From assembly GCA_903898335.1 (NCBI GenBank), contig CAIUEV010000069.1, positions 1 to 31,964 of the forward strand: a stretch of DNA of 31,964 nt. The letters are read 5' to 3'. Made by a program: the position numbers and the translations under genes. Below, piece by piece: positions 14,496 to 23,246 of the stretch. Positions within the stretch are counted from its first letter, which is position 1. Each line of letters starts with the position of its first letter. Source of the DNA: an uncultured bacterium (GTDB lineage: Bacteria; Patescibacteriota; Minisyncoccia; CAIUEV01). A model generated the notes under the pieces. It saw only the letters and a program-made list of their open reading frames with translations. It searched no databases and was not told the DNA's origin.

Positions 14496-16115
14496 TTATT
14501 TCTTGTTGCTATTTTTTCCAAGACGGGAAAGAAGAATTTCGGTAGCCTCTTCGGCTGCGCTCACAGTATGAACCAAGTTTAATATTTCATCTCTGGAAAG
14601 AGATTTTTCGTCTCGTAGTTCGTTGGAAAGGCGGATGAGCTGACCAATTTCGGAGCCTGGACGGAAACCCAAGTTAATCCAATCGCGTCCACGAGTGACG
14701 TCGGCCGGCCGACCCATCTCCGCATTGATACCGGCTGCTTTCTTTAGGAGCCACTGACGAGCGGGAAATTTTTCTCGCGGGAGGAACATTTGCTCTCTGA
14801 TTTCAGGGTCGAAGGATCCGCGGCCAAGGTGATCCGCTTCTGCGAGAAGGGTTAAGTCATTTATGTTTGCCGGATGGATTCTTTCAGCCAGGCGACGGAT
14901 GGAAGAGTCTTTGACTTTACGTCCACGTAGATTCTCTTCAATATAGAAAGTCGTCGGAATAAGATGGTTGGTAACCAGTTTAACAACTTTATCTCGAGTG
15001 CGAAAATCAATGCCAATTGAGCTCAGGAATTTTTTAGTGGGTTCCTCCCCCGCCTGCTCGTGGCCGTGTGATTTTATACGATTGTCTTTAAACTCCGTAA
15101 CGGCCGGTTTGCCAAAATCATGACAGAGAGAGGAAAGAAGAATGGATAATTTTTGATCATCTTCCAGATTCTCACGATTTACGATTTTAGCCGCTTCGTC
15201 GATAACCATTAGAGTGTGAATCCAAACATCACCTTCGGGATGCCATTCCGGATCTTGCTCCGTTTGCGCTAACGGAGGAAGCTCCGGATGTATTTCATTA
15301 AAAACCCCCAAATTCATGCCGGCGTTTAAGCCGAGAGAGGGTTTTTCTGATTTGAGGAGTAGTTTTTTCCACTCTTCTCCAATTCTTTCCTTCGGTTCCT
15401 CCTTTAATTTTGGAACGAGTTCGCGAATGACTTCCGCGCTTGTCTTCTCAATTTCCATGCCGAATCGGCCGACAAACTGAATAGCGCGTAGGACCCGAGC
15501 CGGATCGTCAACGAATCTTTCCGGATCAGTGACGCGCAAGATTCTTTTTTTGATATCTTCTCGTCCGTTAAAGGGATCAAAAATATCACCGCTCAATGGG
15601 TCGGCTGCCATTGAGTTCATTGTAAAATCTCTTCTTCTGGCGGCATCGGCGATGCTCATATGAGGATCAGTCTTGATCTCAAATCCACGGTGGCCCGCAT
15701 CGATTTTTGAGTCGGTTCGAGGCAGTGAAACGTCGATTTCCAATCCGCTTTCCGTTCTAATTTTTAAAATTCCAAAAGCTTTTCCTACCTCCATAACCGT
15801 ACCTACCGGTTGGATCACCTCTTCAATCCGGCTTGCTTCCAGGCCGTAAACTTCAATATCGAAATCTTTAGAAATCTTTCCCATAAAGAAATCGCGAACA
15901 CCACCGCCGACCAATAAAGCTTTCCCTCCGCACTCGCGAATTATTTCAGCCAATTCAATTACTTTTTTGTAAGTTTCGGCATGTTCGGAGAAACCGCTTT
16001 TCTCCATTTTTTCAAGAAAATTATCGGGCAGCGGAAATTTCTCTGCGATTGGAACTTCCTGTCGTTCAAAACCGTTTTTCCTTTCTTCGTCGAGAGGTAT
16101 TTTCTCAAAGGACAT
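14496..16115 (-). CDS. cca: CCA tRNA nucleotidyltransferase with HD domain
   Basis: Class II nucleotidyltransferase that adds or repairs the CCA end of tRNAs. The head domain carries LLVGGGVRDFFMGK (about 67-80) with catalytic carboxylates D84 and D86 in KDFDIEVYG. The RRRDFTMNSMAADP motif follows, then the RNA/nucleotide-binding motif region DPARVLRAIQFVGRFG. An HD phosphohydrolase-type domain follows (LCHDFGKPAVTE, near residue 333). 539 aa is longer than the E. coli enzyme because of an N-terminal charged extension and a longer C-terminal tail. It is last in the xseA-xseB-cca cluster, 17 nt after xseB, with no SD. Poly(A) polymerase is the alternative within this superfamily, but the HD domain and single-copy context favour CCA addition. 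Confidence 0.92.
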   Translation of the reverse strand: MSFEKIPLDEERKNGFERQEVPIAEKFPLPDNFLEKMEKSGFSEHAETYKKVIELAEIIRECGGKALLVGGGVRDFFMGKISKDFDIEVYGLEASRIEEVIQPVGTVMEVGKAFGILKIRTESGLEIDVSLPRTDSKIDAGHRGFEIKTDPHMSIADAARRRDFTMNSMAADPLSGDIFDPFNGREDIKKRILRVTDPERFVDDPARVLRAIQFVGRFGMEIEKTSAEVIRELVPKLKEEPKERIGEEWKKLLLKSEKPSLGLNAGMNLGVFNEIHPELPPLAQTEQDPEWHPEGDVWIHTLMVIDEAAKIVNRENLEDDQKLSILLSSLCHDFGKPAVTEFKDNRIKSHGHEQAGEEPTKKFLSSIGIDFRTRDKVVKLVTNHLIPTTFYIEENLRGRKVKDSSIRRLAERIHPANINDLTLLAEADHLGRGSFDPEIREQMFLPREKFPARQWLLKKAAGINAEMGRPADVTRGRDWINLGFRPGSEIGQLIRLSNELRDEKSLSRDEILNLVHTVSAAEEATEILLSRLGKNSNKK

Positions 16116-16132
16116 CTTTTTAATTTAAAATT

Positions 16133-16333
16133 TTAGATTTCTTCCAGACTCTTTTTAACATCTTGAAATTCATTTTCCACTTCTTTCAGTCTTTGTCGGC
16201 TTGCTTTTATTAACTCCGCCCCCTCTTTGACTTTCTCAAGGCCCTGTTCTACATCGACTTGCTCTTGGTTTTCAAACCAGTCGGAAATTTTTTCCAGTTT
16301 TTGAAGCGCTTCGGACAGATTGATTTTCTTCAT
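16133..16333 (-). CDS. xseB: Exodeoxyribonuclease VII small subunit
   Basis: 66-aa all-helical protein with the XseB pattern: SEALQKLEKISDWFE (the family's 'F E.al..Le.iv..le'), then VEQGLEKVKEGAELIKASR and a terminal helix. XseB packs around XseA to form the multi-subunit nuclease that degrades single-stranded DNA to oligonucleotides. It follows xseA after 18 nt, the standard arrangement. Length is typical. Confidence 0.93.
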   Translation of the reverse strand: MKKINLSEALQKLEKISDWFENQEQVDVEQGLEKVKEGAELIKASRQRLKEVENEFQDVKKSLEEI

Positions 16334-16351
16334 TGAATTATATTTATTGGA

Positions 16352-17878
16352 TTAATGTTTAATTATTTTTTTAACTTCCGATTCAACTTGACCATCTTTG
16401 AAAAAAACAGAAATTTCGTCTTCGGTTCCCAGATCATTAACTGATCTAATTAGTTTACCTCTTTTTCTTATTAAACTATAACCTAACTCAAGCTGTCTCT
16501 CCGGATTGTTTCTTCTAATCGATTTTTGAAAATTATTTAATTCAATTTCAGTGGTTTTTAATAATTTTTCAAAAAATATTTTTAAATTTTTAGCTTTTAT
16601 GTCAATTGAGAAGCGAACATTTGAAAAATTTTGTTTTATTTTTTCTCCGTTTATTTTTATCTTTTGTTTGGCTTTTTCGAATCGATCGAAGATTTCTCGA
16701 TAAAAATTTTCAAACTGGAAAGCCTTGTTTTCTACAAAATATTTTTTTTCAGACAACGATTCTTCAATTCGAAAGAAAATTGTTCTTTCGAAAGCCGTTA
16801 GCTGATCTTTCGCCCTTTCCCAACTCTTGTTGATACTTGAAGCTACAATAGAAGGAGTGGAACATTTTAAGTCAGCCACAAAATTCGCCAGAGGCTCGTC
16901 TTTATCATGGCCAATGCCACAGATAACCGGCCGAGGAAAGTTGGCGATTTTTCTGACCAAGTTTTCATTGTTGAAAGCTTGAAGACTTTCAAGGCTGCCG
17001 CCTCCTCGAATAATTACCAAAAGATCTATTTCTTGATCGGAGAAATAGTCAATGGCTTTCAGTAAATCATTGATGGCCATAGCCCCCTCGACTCGAGAAT
17101 CCATAAAAATTATTTCATAACCGAATTGGCCGATATTGCTCATGAAATCATTAATTACAGCTCCGTCTCTTGAAGTAACTAATCCGATGCGATGAGGAAA
17201 ATTCGGAATTTTTCTTTTTCGCGATTCATCAAAAAGGCCTTCCTCTTCAAGACGATTTTTTAATTCTTCATAAGCTTTTTTTAAGGCCCCCTCCCCCACT
17301 AATTCAACAAGCTCGGTTTTGAAAGATAATTTTCCGTACGGTTTGTAAATTTCCGGAACTCCGTGAATCAAAACCTCCAGTCCTTCTTGCAGTTCCACTC
17401 CGGAAAGTGCGTAGTTGTTTGCCCACATAAAACAGTTTAGTAAGCTCTCGTCGGTTTTATCCTTAACGGCGAAATAGGCGTGACCGTTCCGAAAATTTAA
17501 ACTGGAAACTTCCCCCTGAACAATAGCTCTTGATTCAAAAAGTTTGTCGTTTAAGACATCAAGATACTGACTGACGGAAAAGATCTCCCCCGTTTCAGTT
17601 TGTGCCGGTTGGTCGAATAGACCTATGTTGGTACCGGTATTCTTTGCGGGAGTGGAATCAGAAAATTTTTTTACTATTTCTATAATTTCTCGACCGTATT
17701 CCTGAAATTTTTTTTCTTGAATACCTTTAATTGCTATCAGACCCTCCTTTGAAGTTGGCTTGAGTCGGGCAATCTCATCAATTACTTTATTGGGCAAAAT
17801 TCGAAAAAGCTCAACTCCCTTCCTCTGAGCTGATTGAATCCTCCAAATTTTTAGCTGTTGCAGTAAATTTTCTTGCAT
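16352..17878 (-). CDS. xseA: Exodeoxyribonuclease VII large subunit with N-terminal HRDC domain
   Basis: Catalytic subunit of the bidirectional ssDNA exonuclease. Residues 1-75 form an HRDC domain (LKIWRIQSAQRKGVELFRIL ... LKPTSKEGLIAIKGI ... YGREIIEIV), a DNA-binding helical module normally found on RecQ, UvrD-type helicases and RNase D. Next comes the OB-fold (about 100-195), then the catalytic region with GLVTSRDGAVINDFM (near 230), RGGGSLESLQAFNNE (near 290) and GIGHDKDEPLANFVADLKCS (near 322), the family signatures. A coiled-coil region (345-455) and the terminal beta-rich segment (ERQLELGYSLIRKRG) complete it. The usual length is 400-460; the extra length here is the HRDC. It is first in an operon with xseB and cca. 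Confidence 0.93.
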   Translation of the reverse strand: MQENLLQQLKIWRIQSAQRKGVELFRILPNKVIDEIARLKPTSKEGLIAIKGIQEKKFQEYGREIIEIVKKFSDSTPAKNTGTNIGLFDQPAQTETGEIFSVSQYLDVLNDKLFESRAIVQGEVSSLNFRNGHAYFAVKDKTDESLLNCFMWANNYALSGVELQEGLEVLIHGVPEIYKPYGKLSFKTELVELVGEGALKKAYEELKNRLEEEGLFDESRKRKIPNFPHRIGLVTSRDGAVINDFMSNIGQFGYEIIFMDSRVEGAMAINDLLKAIDYFSDQEIDLLVIIRGGGSLESLQAFNNENLVRKIANFPRPVICGIGHDKDEPLANFVADLKCSTPSIVASSINKSWERAKDQLTAFERTIFFRIEESLSEKKYFVENKAFQFENFYREIFDRFEKAKQKIKINGEKIKQNFSNVRFSIDIKAKNLKIFFEKLLKTTEIELNNFQKSIRRNNPERQLELGYSLIRKRGKLIRSVNDLGTEDEISVFFKDGQVESEVKKIIKH

Positions 17879-17976
17879 AAAAATATTATCAATCTGGTAA
17901 TTTTAAACCGATTTTATTTTTATAGTAAAAGAAAAATCTAGTATATAATAATTTAATTATAAGTATTCTTCTTAAA

Positions 17977-20900
17977 GTGATAAAAGCAGTGACAAAGAGC
18001 CATAAAATTGATAATCAAAATAATTTAAGGGCAAAAAAATATTTGTTTTTGTTTTTAGTTTTGCTTTTTTTAATAACTTCCCTTCCGTTTTATGTTGGAG
18101 CAAATAAAAAGCAAACAGACATAATTAAAGAAAAAAAATCCAACAAAAATTTGGACATCAAATCGCAACATAGGAAGGTCGAAATTGTCCCGGGCGAAAT
18201 CTTGATCAAATTTAAAGAAAATAAAATCAATTTGAAGAAATTCAGCGATCAGAAAATAAAAAACAAAAAACAATTTTCGGGGTCGGCCGAAGAAAAAAAT
18301 ATTAGAAAATTAGGAGAGAAATACGGACTAAGAAAAAAAGATTTGATGGCAAAAGAAAATTATTCATTAATGGAAGTGACGGATGGAGAATCTCTGGAAA
18401 ATAAAATAAAAAAAATCAAGCAAGCGCCGGAAGTGGAGTTGGCACAGCCCAATTTTAAATATTTCCCGGCCAGCGTCAGTCCTTTCGATGATACCGCCTA
18501 CAATGATCAGTGGGGACTGAATAATACCGGTCAAACTATTAATTCCGATTCCCTATACAATAGTTCCACCGGAACGGCTGACGCCGATGTTGATGCGCCG
18601 GAGGCTTGGGCGATCTCCGATGGCGGAACAGACTCTGTTATTGCCGCCGTTTTGGATACGGGCGTGGCTTACAGTCATCCGGACTTAGCTTCGAGTATGT
18701 GGGATGGTTCCAGCTGTGTGAATGAAAATGGGGTCGCCATCATTGGGGGTTGTGTTCATGGCTATGATTATGATGATAATGATAATGATCCGGCACCGGA
18801 CGATGAAAGTTTGGATTCGGGATCTTTCTCTCACGGAACACATATCGCCGGAATAATTGCCGGAGTCGACAACACACAAGGAGTGGTAGGGCTGGCTCCC
18901 AAAACAAAAATTATGGCAATTAAAGCAGCGGCGCTTACCACCTCGGAATTGGTCAAAGGAATCGCTTTTGCCGGACAAAACGGAGCAAAGATTATTAATG
19001 CCAGTTGGGGCGGAGGCGGAGACAGTGGAGCCGAGGATGCTTTGTTAAAAAATGCAATTAAAAATTTTAACGGTCTTTTTATTGCAGCGGCCGGTAACGA
19101 CGGTGAGGATATTGACAGTCAATCGTATCTGCCTTGTTATTTTGCTTCCGATCCAACAGTCAATAATTTAATTTGTGTTGCTGCGACGACAAACAGAGAC
19201 AACTTGGCCGGTTGGTCAAACTATGGAGACAGTCTGGTTTCTGTTGGAGCTCCCGGTCAGGATATTTATAGTACGATTGGAGAGGTGAAAAATGCCGAAG
19301 AATATTTTGATAACGATGCACTCGGCTCAGTCCCGAGCGGATTTTCGGAAGACGGCAACTGGCAAGTGCAAAACGCACCCGGTGCTTTTGGCTGGGCTGC
19401 CGGAGATAAAGTCCTCTTCGCTGATAATTCCCTTCCTTACTCTAATTCAATCAATACGACTTTTGGTAATACCGACCGGTACGATATGAGCGGAGCGACT
19501 ACGGCCCATATTTCTTTTTATGTTGGCTGCGACACTGAAAGTGATGGAAACCCAAGTATATGGAAAGATTATTTGGTTTTGGAGATGAGTTCAAACGGAA
19601 CAGACTTTACGGAGGTTGATCGATGGGATGAAGAGAATATTGGAGGCAGTAGTTATGGAGGTTGGCAGAAAGAAACTTTCAGTGGCTATATCGCTCCGGC
19701 TTATTTAACGGCTAATTTCAAATTTAGATTCCGTTGGGTGACAGATGGAGCGAATAATAATTATGGTGGTTGTGTTGTTGACGAGTTGAAAGTTAAAACC
19801 TACAAAAACAGTTCTTCCAATGGATACGAATATTATGACGGGACATCAATGGCGACACCTTTCGTTGTCGGATTGGCCGGATTAATTTGGGGGACGGACG
19901 GAGATCTGACTATTTCTCAAACAAAAAATCTGATATCTCAATCGGGAGATCTCCTCTCGGCGCTGAGTGGAAAAACGACCACCGGCCGCCGGATCAACGC
20001 TTACAAAGCTTTAACTTCAAAGACGGTAAACAGTCTGAGCTTTCCCAGTCTATCAATGGAAGCTACGGTCAACGAAGGGTCGAAGACGATAACATTAGAA
20101 GTTCCCTACGGTACCAATATATCTTCTCTGACACCGACAATAAGCTTTGTTGGTGTGAGCGTCAGTCCGGCTTCCGGTGTGGCACAAAATTTTAACAGTC
20201 CGATGGTGTATAGGGTCACGGCTTTAGACGGAACAACAGCTGATTACACAGTAACGGTTACGGTCGCAGCTGAATTGGAGAAAAAAATTAACTCTTTTGA
20301 GTTCAGATCATTAAATCCTTCTGTTTCCGCTTCAATCAACGAATCGGCCAGAACCGTTGAGGCCACTCTTCCCTATGGAACTGACCGATCGGCATTGGTG
20401 CCAACAATTTCTTTCGTTGGTAGCTCGATAAATCCGGTGAGCGGCGTGGCTCAGAATTTTTCCTCCCCGGTTATTTATACGATAACGGACGCTAACGGTA
20501 TAACCAAAAATTATACGGTGACAATCTCGGTGGCGAAAAATCCGGCTAAGCGTATTCTCTCTTTCAATATTAATCATTTGAGGAATCAAATCGTCGGGAC
20601 GATTGATGAAAACAATAAAACCATAAAATTAACCGTACCGAACGGAACCAATATTTCTTCTCTCGTCCCCTCGATAAGCATTGAAGGCGCTTCGATCAAT
20701 CCGGCCTCGAATGTCGCACAAGATTTTGGAAGCTCTAAAACCTACACAGTCACGGCTGAAGATGGGACCTCGATCGAGTATGGGGTCTCTTTGGAAAAGA
20801 CGGGTGAAGCCTATGTCTCGCGGATTCAAAAATCGGGAAATACCAAAGTTATTCTTGTGATTCAGGACTTAGTCATTTCAAGCAATAAAAAATATCGACC

Positions 20901-21105
20901 AACGACCGGCTCTTTGAACGGGCATCGAGTTAGAATTAGCAAGGCCAGAGTCTCCGGAAACAGAACGATTATGACAGTAAGCTGGCCTTACAAAAAATGG
21001 CCTCGCGGCAGTTATAATTTTAGCTTCAATTACAAGATTCCCGTTTCCAAAAAATCTTTTAACGTAAGAAATTTTACGACGGCCGGTAATGATTTTTGGC
21101 TCTAG
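17977..21105 (+). CDS. Secreted subtilisin-like (S8) serine protease with C-terminal repeats
   Basis: 1042-aa secreted protease. The GTG at 17977 (a second in-frame GTG lies four codons on) gives a signal peptide with hydrophobic core near residues 22-40. A fervidolysin-type propeptide follows (EIVPGEILIKFKEN). The catalytic triad is complete: D227 (AVLDTGVAYSHPDL), H289 (SHGTHIAG) and S624 (GTSMATPF), with oxyanion N374 (AAGNDG). Between N374 and S624 an insert of about 175 residues (roughly 437-612) looks like a beta-sandwich adhesion or MAM/P-type module. Three tandem repeats of about 85 residues (683-942) resemble DUF5018-type Ig-like domains (VPYGTNISSLTPTISF, YTVTV). A 100-residue basic terminal domain follows. 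There is no LPxTG or membrane anchor, so release or non-covalent attachment is likely. Divergent from xseA. Confidence 0.9.
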   Translation: MIKAVTKSHKIDNQNNLRAKKYLFLFLVLLFLITSLPFYVGANKKQTDIIKEKKSNKNLDIKSQHRKVEIVPGEILIKFKENKINLKKFSDQKIKNKKQFSGSAEEKNIRKLGEKYGLRKKDLMAKENYSLMEVTDGESLENKIKKIKQAPEVELAQPNFKYFPASVSPFDDTAYNDQWGLNNTGQTINSDSLYNSSTGTADADVDAPEAWAISDGGTDSVIAAVLDTGVAYSHPDLASSMWDGSSCVNENGVAIIGGCVHGYDYDDNDNDPAPDDESLDSGSFSHGTHIAGIIAGVDNTQGVVGLAPKTKIMAIKAAALTTSELVKGIAFAGQNGAKIINASWGGGGDSGAEDALLKNAIKNFNGLFIAAAGNDGEDIDSQSYLPCYFASDPTVNNLICVAATTNRDNLAGWSNYGDSLVSVGAPGQDIYSTIGEVKNAEEYFDNDALGSVPSGFSEDGNWQVQNAPGAFGWAAGDKVLFADNSLPYSNSINTTFGNTDRYDMSGATTAHISFYVGCDTESDGNPSIWKDYLVLEMSSNGTDFTEVDRWDEENIGGSSYGGWQKETFSGYIAPAYLTANFKFRFRWVTDGANNNYGGCVVDELKVKTYKNSSSNGYEYYDGTSMATPFVVGLAGLIWGTDGDLTISQTKNLISQSGDLLSALSGKTTTGRRINAYKALTSKTVNSLSFPSLSMEATVNEGSKTITLEVPYGTNISSLTPTISFVGVSVSPASGVAQNFNSPMVYRVTALDGTTADYTVTVTVAAELEKKINSFEFRSLNPSVSASINESARTVEATLPYGTDRSALVPTISFVGSSINPVSGVAQNFSSPVIYTITDANGITKNYTVTISVAKNPAKRILSFNINHLRNQIVGTIDENNKTIKLTVPNGTNISSLVPSISIEGASINPASNVAQDFGSSKTYTVTAEDGTSIEYGVSLEKTGEAYVSRIQKSGNTKVILVIQDLVISSNKKYRPTTGSLNGHRVRISKARVSGNRTIMTVSWPYKKWPRGSYNFSFNYKIPVSKKSFNVRNFTTAGNDFWL

Positions 21106-21122
21106 AAAAAAGATTTTTTTCC

Positions 21123-21151
21123 TTTACCGTTTTTGAATAATCTGCTATAAT
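21123..21151 (+). promoter_or_regulatory. Extended -10 promoter of the pilus operon
   Basis: TTTACC (21123-21128), 17-nt spacer, TATAAT (21146-21151) preceded by TG at 21143-21144, giving a perfect extended -10. The predicted start is near 21158, about 38 nt before the ATG at 21196, with AAGGA in between as an SD. No later gap before the last pilin shows a comparable site, so this may drive the whole operon. Confidence 0.6.
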
Positions 21152-21195
21152 TAGCTAATGTTGCGACAGCTTTTAATAAATAAAAAGGATAAAAA

Positions 21196-21564
21196 ATGGA
21201 AAATAGAAAAGGCCGAATCCTCGTGGCTGAAGATGAAAGACCGATAGCTCGAGCAATCGAATTGAAACTTATGCACGAAGGATATGAGGTGGTTTGCGCC
21301 GCCAATGGATTAGAGGCGCTGGAAAAAATAAAGGAAGAAAATTTTGATTTGATACTTTTGGATTTGGTGATGCCGGAAATGAACGGTTTTGAATTGTTGC
21401 AAAAAATGAAGGACAAAAACATCGGTATTCCGGCGATTATTCTTTCGAATCTTGGTCAGGAGGCGGATATGGATAAAGTTCGTCAATTGGGGGTGGCGGA
21501 TTATTTTATCAAATCAAATACGCCCATAATAAAAATAGTGGAGAAAATAAATTCTATTCTATAA
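21196..21564 (+). CDS. Single-domain response regulator (CheY/PilH-like)
   Basis: 122-aa receiver domain with nothing attached. The acidic pocket is E12-D13, the phospho-acceptor D56 (LILLDLVMPEMNG), the switch S84 (IILSNLG) and the conserved lysine K106 (DYFIKS). With no output domain it must act by protein contact, as CheY, PilG and PilH do. It opens the pilus operon, 14 nt before pilB, and the histidine kinase at 27224 is the natural phosphodonor. A role in controlling the pilus motor is inference. AAGGA lies upstream of the ATG. Confidence 0.92.
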   Translation: MENRKGRILVAEDERPIARAIELKLMHEGYEVVCAANGLEALEKIKEENFDLILLDLVMPEMNGFELLQKMKDKNIGIPAIILSNLGQEADMDKVRQLGVADYFIKSNTPIIKIVEKINSIL

Positions 21565-21578
21565 AAAACAAATAAAAA

Positions 21579-23234
21579 ATGAATATAGAGGAAAAACAAC
21601 TAAAGGAGATTTTGCTCGGACAAAATTATGTGACGGCCGAGGATATTAAAAAAGCGGAAGATTTCATTGCCGGCTCAGGAAAAGAGACAGGAGTGATTGA
21701 TTATCTTTTGAATAACGGTCTTTTGACAAAAGATCTGTTGGGCCAGGCTGTTGCTGAGGCTTTCGGGGTGCCTTACGCCGATTTAAATTCTAACCAACCC
21801 GGCCAAGATCAGATTAGAATTATTCCGGAAGATATCGCTCAAAAATTGAGAATTGTTCTTTTTACTCAGGAGGGCGAATATTTGATGATTGCTACTGATA
21901 ATCCTGCGACACCAAACCTAGCCGAAACGTTGGAAAGTATTTTTTCCGGCAATAAAATAATCATTGCCTATTCCCTACCGGAAGACATTGATACGGCCTT
22001 TCTGCATTATCGAAAAACTTTGGAGACGCGTTTTTCGAAAATTATTCAAGAAGAAAAAAGAGTCGCTCCGGAAATCTTGGAAGAAATTTTCAATGATGCA
22101 ATTACTTTGAGAGCTTCGGATATTCATTTTGAACCTCAGGGAGAGGAGATCGTCGTGCGTTTCAGGATCGACGGAGTTCTGCATGAGAGCGGAAGAATTC
22201 CCTACAAATACTACGAGAATATTCTCAACAGAATAAAGGTTCAAAGTCGTTTAAGAATTGATGAACACTTTTCAGCTCAGGACGGATCGATGCGTCACGA
22301 AAAAGACGGCGGAATATTCGATCTCCGAGTTTCGATAATCCCGACGGTTGAGGGTGAAAAGGTGGTTTTTCGTATTGCCGCTTCCTATGTCAAAGGTTTT
22401 GACCTTGGAACGCTCGGACTTTCAGAACAGCATCAGGCGGTTCTGGAGCAAGCCTCTCGAAAACCTTTTGGAATGGTAATGGTCGTTGGTCCGACCGGAT
22501 CTGGCAAGACCACCACTCTTTATTCGGTTTTAAAATTATTAAACAGGCCGGAAGTTAATATCACCACCATTGAAGATCCGGTTGAATACAAAATAAAAGG
22601 CATAAATCAAATTCAGATTAATCCCCAAACAGGCTTGACTTTTGCCAAAGGTTTAAGATCGATAGTTCGACAAGACCCCGACATTGTTTTGGTGGGGGAA
22701 ATCCGAGACAAAGAAACAGTTAATATCGCTGTTAATGCGGCTTTGACCGGTCATTTGATGCTTTCAACTTTTCATTCCAACGATGCGGCTACCGCAATCC
22801 CAAGATTATTAGACATGGGGACTGAGCCTTTTTTGTTGGCTTCCACTCTGGAAGTTATTTTGGCTCAAAGGCTGGTGAGAAGAATTTGCGAGAATTGCAA
22901 ACAAAGCGTTGAAGTCTCAATCCAGGATGTTGCCAAAATTTTACCCAAGCCGGAACGATTTATTAAAGGTAAAAAAATAACTTTTTATCAAGGAAAGGGG
23001 TGCAACGCTTGCGGTTATTCGGGGTTCCATGGTCGCAGCGCCATTTTTGAGTTTATTCAAATTTCTTCAAAAATAAAAAATGCAATTTTAAAGAATCCTT
23101 CATCGGAGGAGATTTGGAAATTGGCCAGAGATGAGGGTTCCACTTCCCTCTTTGAGGACGGTATTACAAAAGTGGTAAACGGAGTAACTACCCTCGAAGA
23201 ATTATTAAGAGTGGCCGAGCCGCCTAAACAATAA
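21579..23234 (+). CDS. pilB: Type IV pilus assembly ATPase PilB
   Basis: Hexameric cytoplasmic motor that powers pilin polymerisation. The N-terminal MshEN-like domain (about 1-150, GQAVAEAFGVPYADL) is of the type that binds cyclic-di-GMP in some relatives. The ATPase core has Walker A GPTGSGKTTT (304-313, K310), the Asp box (TTIEDPVEYKI), Walker B (DIVLVGEIRDKET) and the His box (LTGHLMLSTFHSNDA). A tetracysteine zinc site is present (CENC near 438 and CNAC), as in PilB/GspE and unlike PilT. 551 aa is typical. It lies between the receiver gene and pilC. No retraction ATPase PilT is seen in the window. Confidence 0.95.
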   Translation: MNIEEKQLKEILLGQNYVTAEDIKKAEDFIAGSGKETGVIDYLLNNGLLTKDLLGQAVAEAFGVPYADLNSNQPGQDQIRIIPEDIAQKLRIVLFTQEGEYLMIATDNPATPNLAETLESIFSGNKIIIAYSLPEDIDTAFLHYRKTLETRFSKIIQEEKRVAPEILEEIFNDAITLRASDIHFEPQGEEIVVRFRIDGVLHESGRIPYKYYENILNRIKVQSRLRIDEHFSAQDGSMRHEKDGGIFDLRVSIIPTVEGEKVVFRIAASYVKGFDLGTLGLSEQHQAVLEQASRKPFGMVMVVGPTGSGKTTTLYSVLKLLNRPEVNITTIEDPVEYKIKGINQIQINPQTGLTFAKGLRSIVRQDPDIVLVGEIRDKETVNIAVNAALTGHLMLSTFHSNDAATAIPRLLDMGTEPFLLASTLEVILAQRLVRRICENCKQSVEVSIQDVAKILPKPERFIKGKKITFYQGKGCNACGYSGFHGRSAIFEFIQISSKIKNAILKNPSSEEIWKLARDEGSTSLFEDGITKVVNGVTTLEELLRVAEPPKQ

Positions 23235-23246
23235 AAAAAGAGAAAA

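Noticed and set aside
17944..17949. TATAAT before the protease gene as a promoter
   Set aside because: Matches -10 exactly, but there is no -35 or TG extension and the whole gap is AT-rich; not strong enough to list.
21106..21121. Hairpin of an A-run and T-run after the protease gene
   Set aside because: The stem would be only A:T pairs with no GC, too weak to call a terminator in AT-rich sequence.
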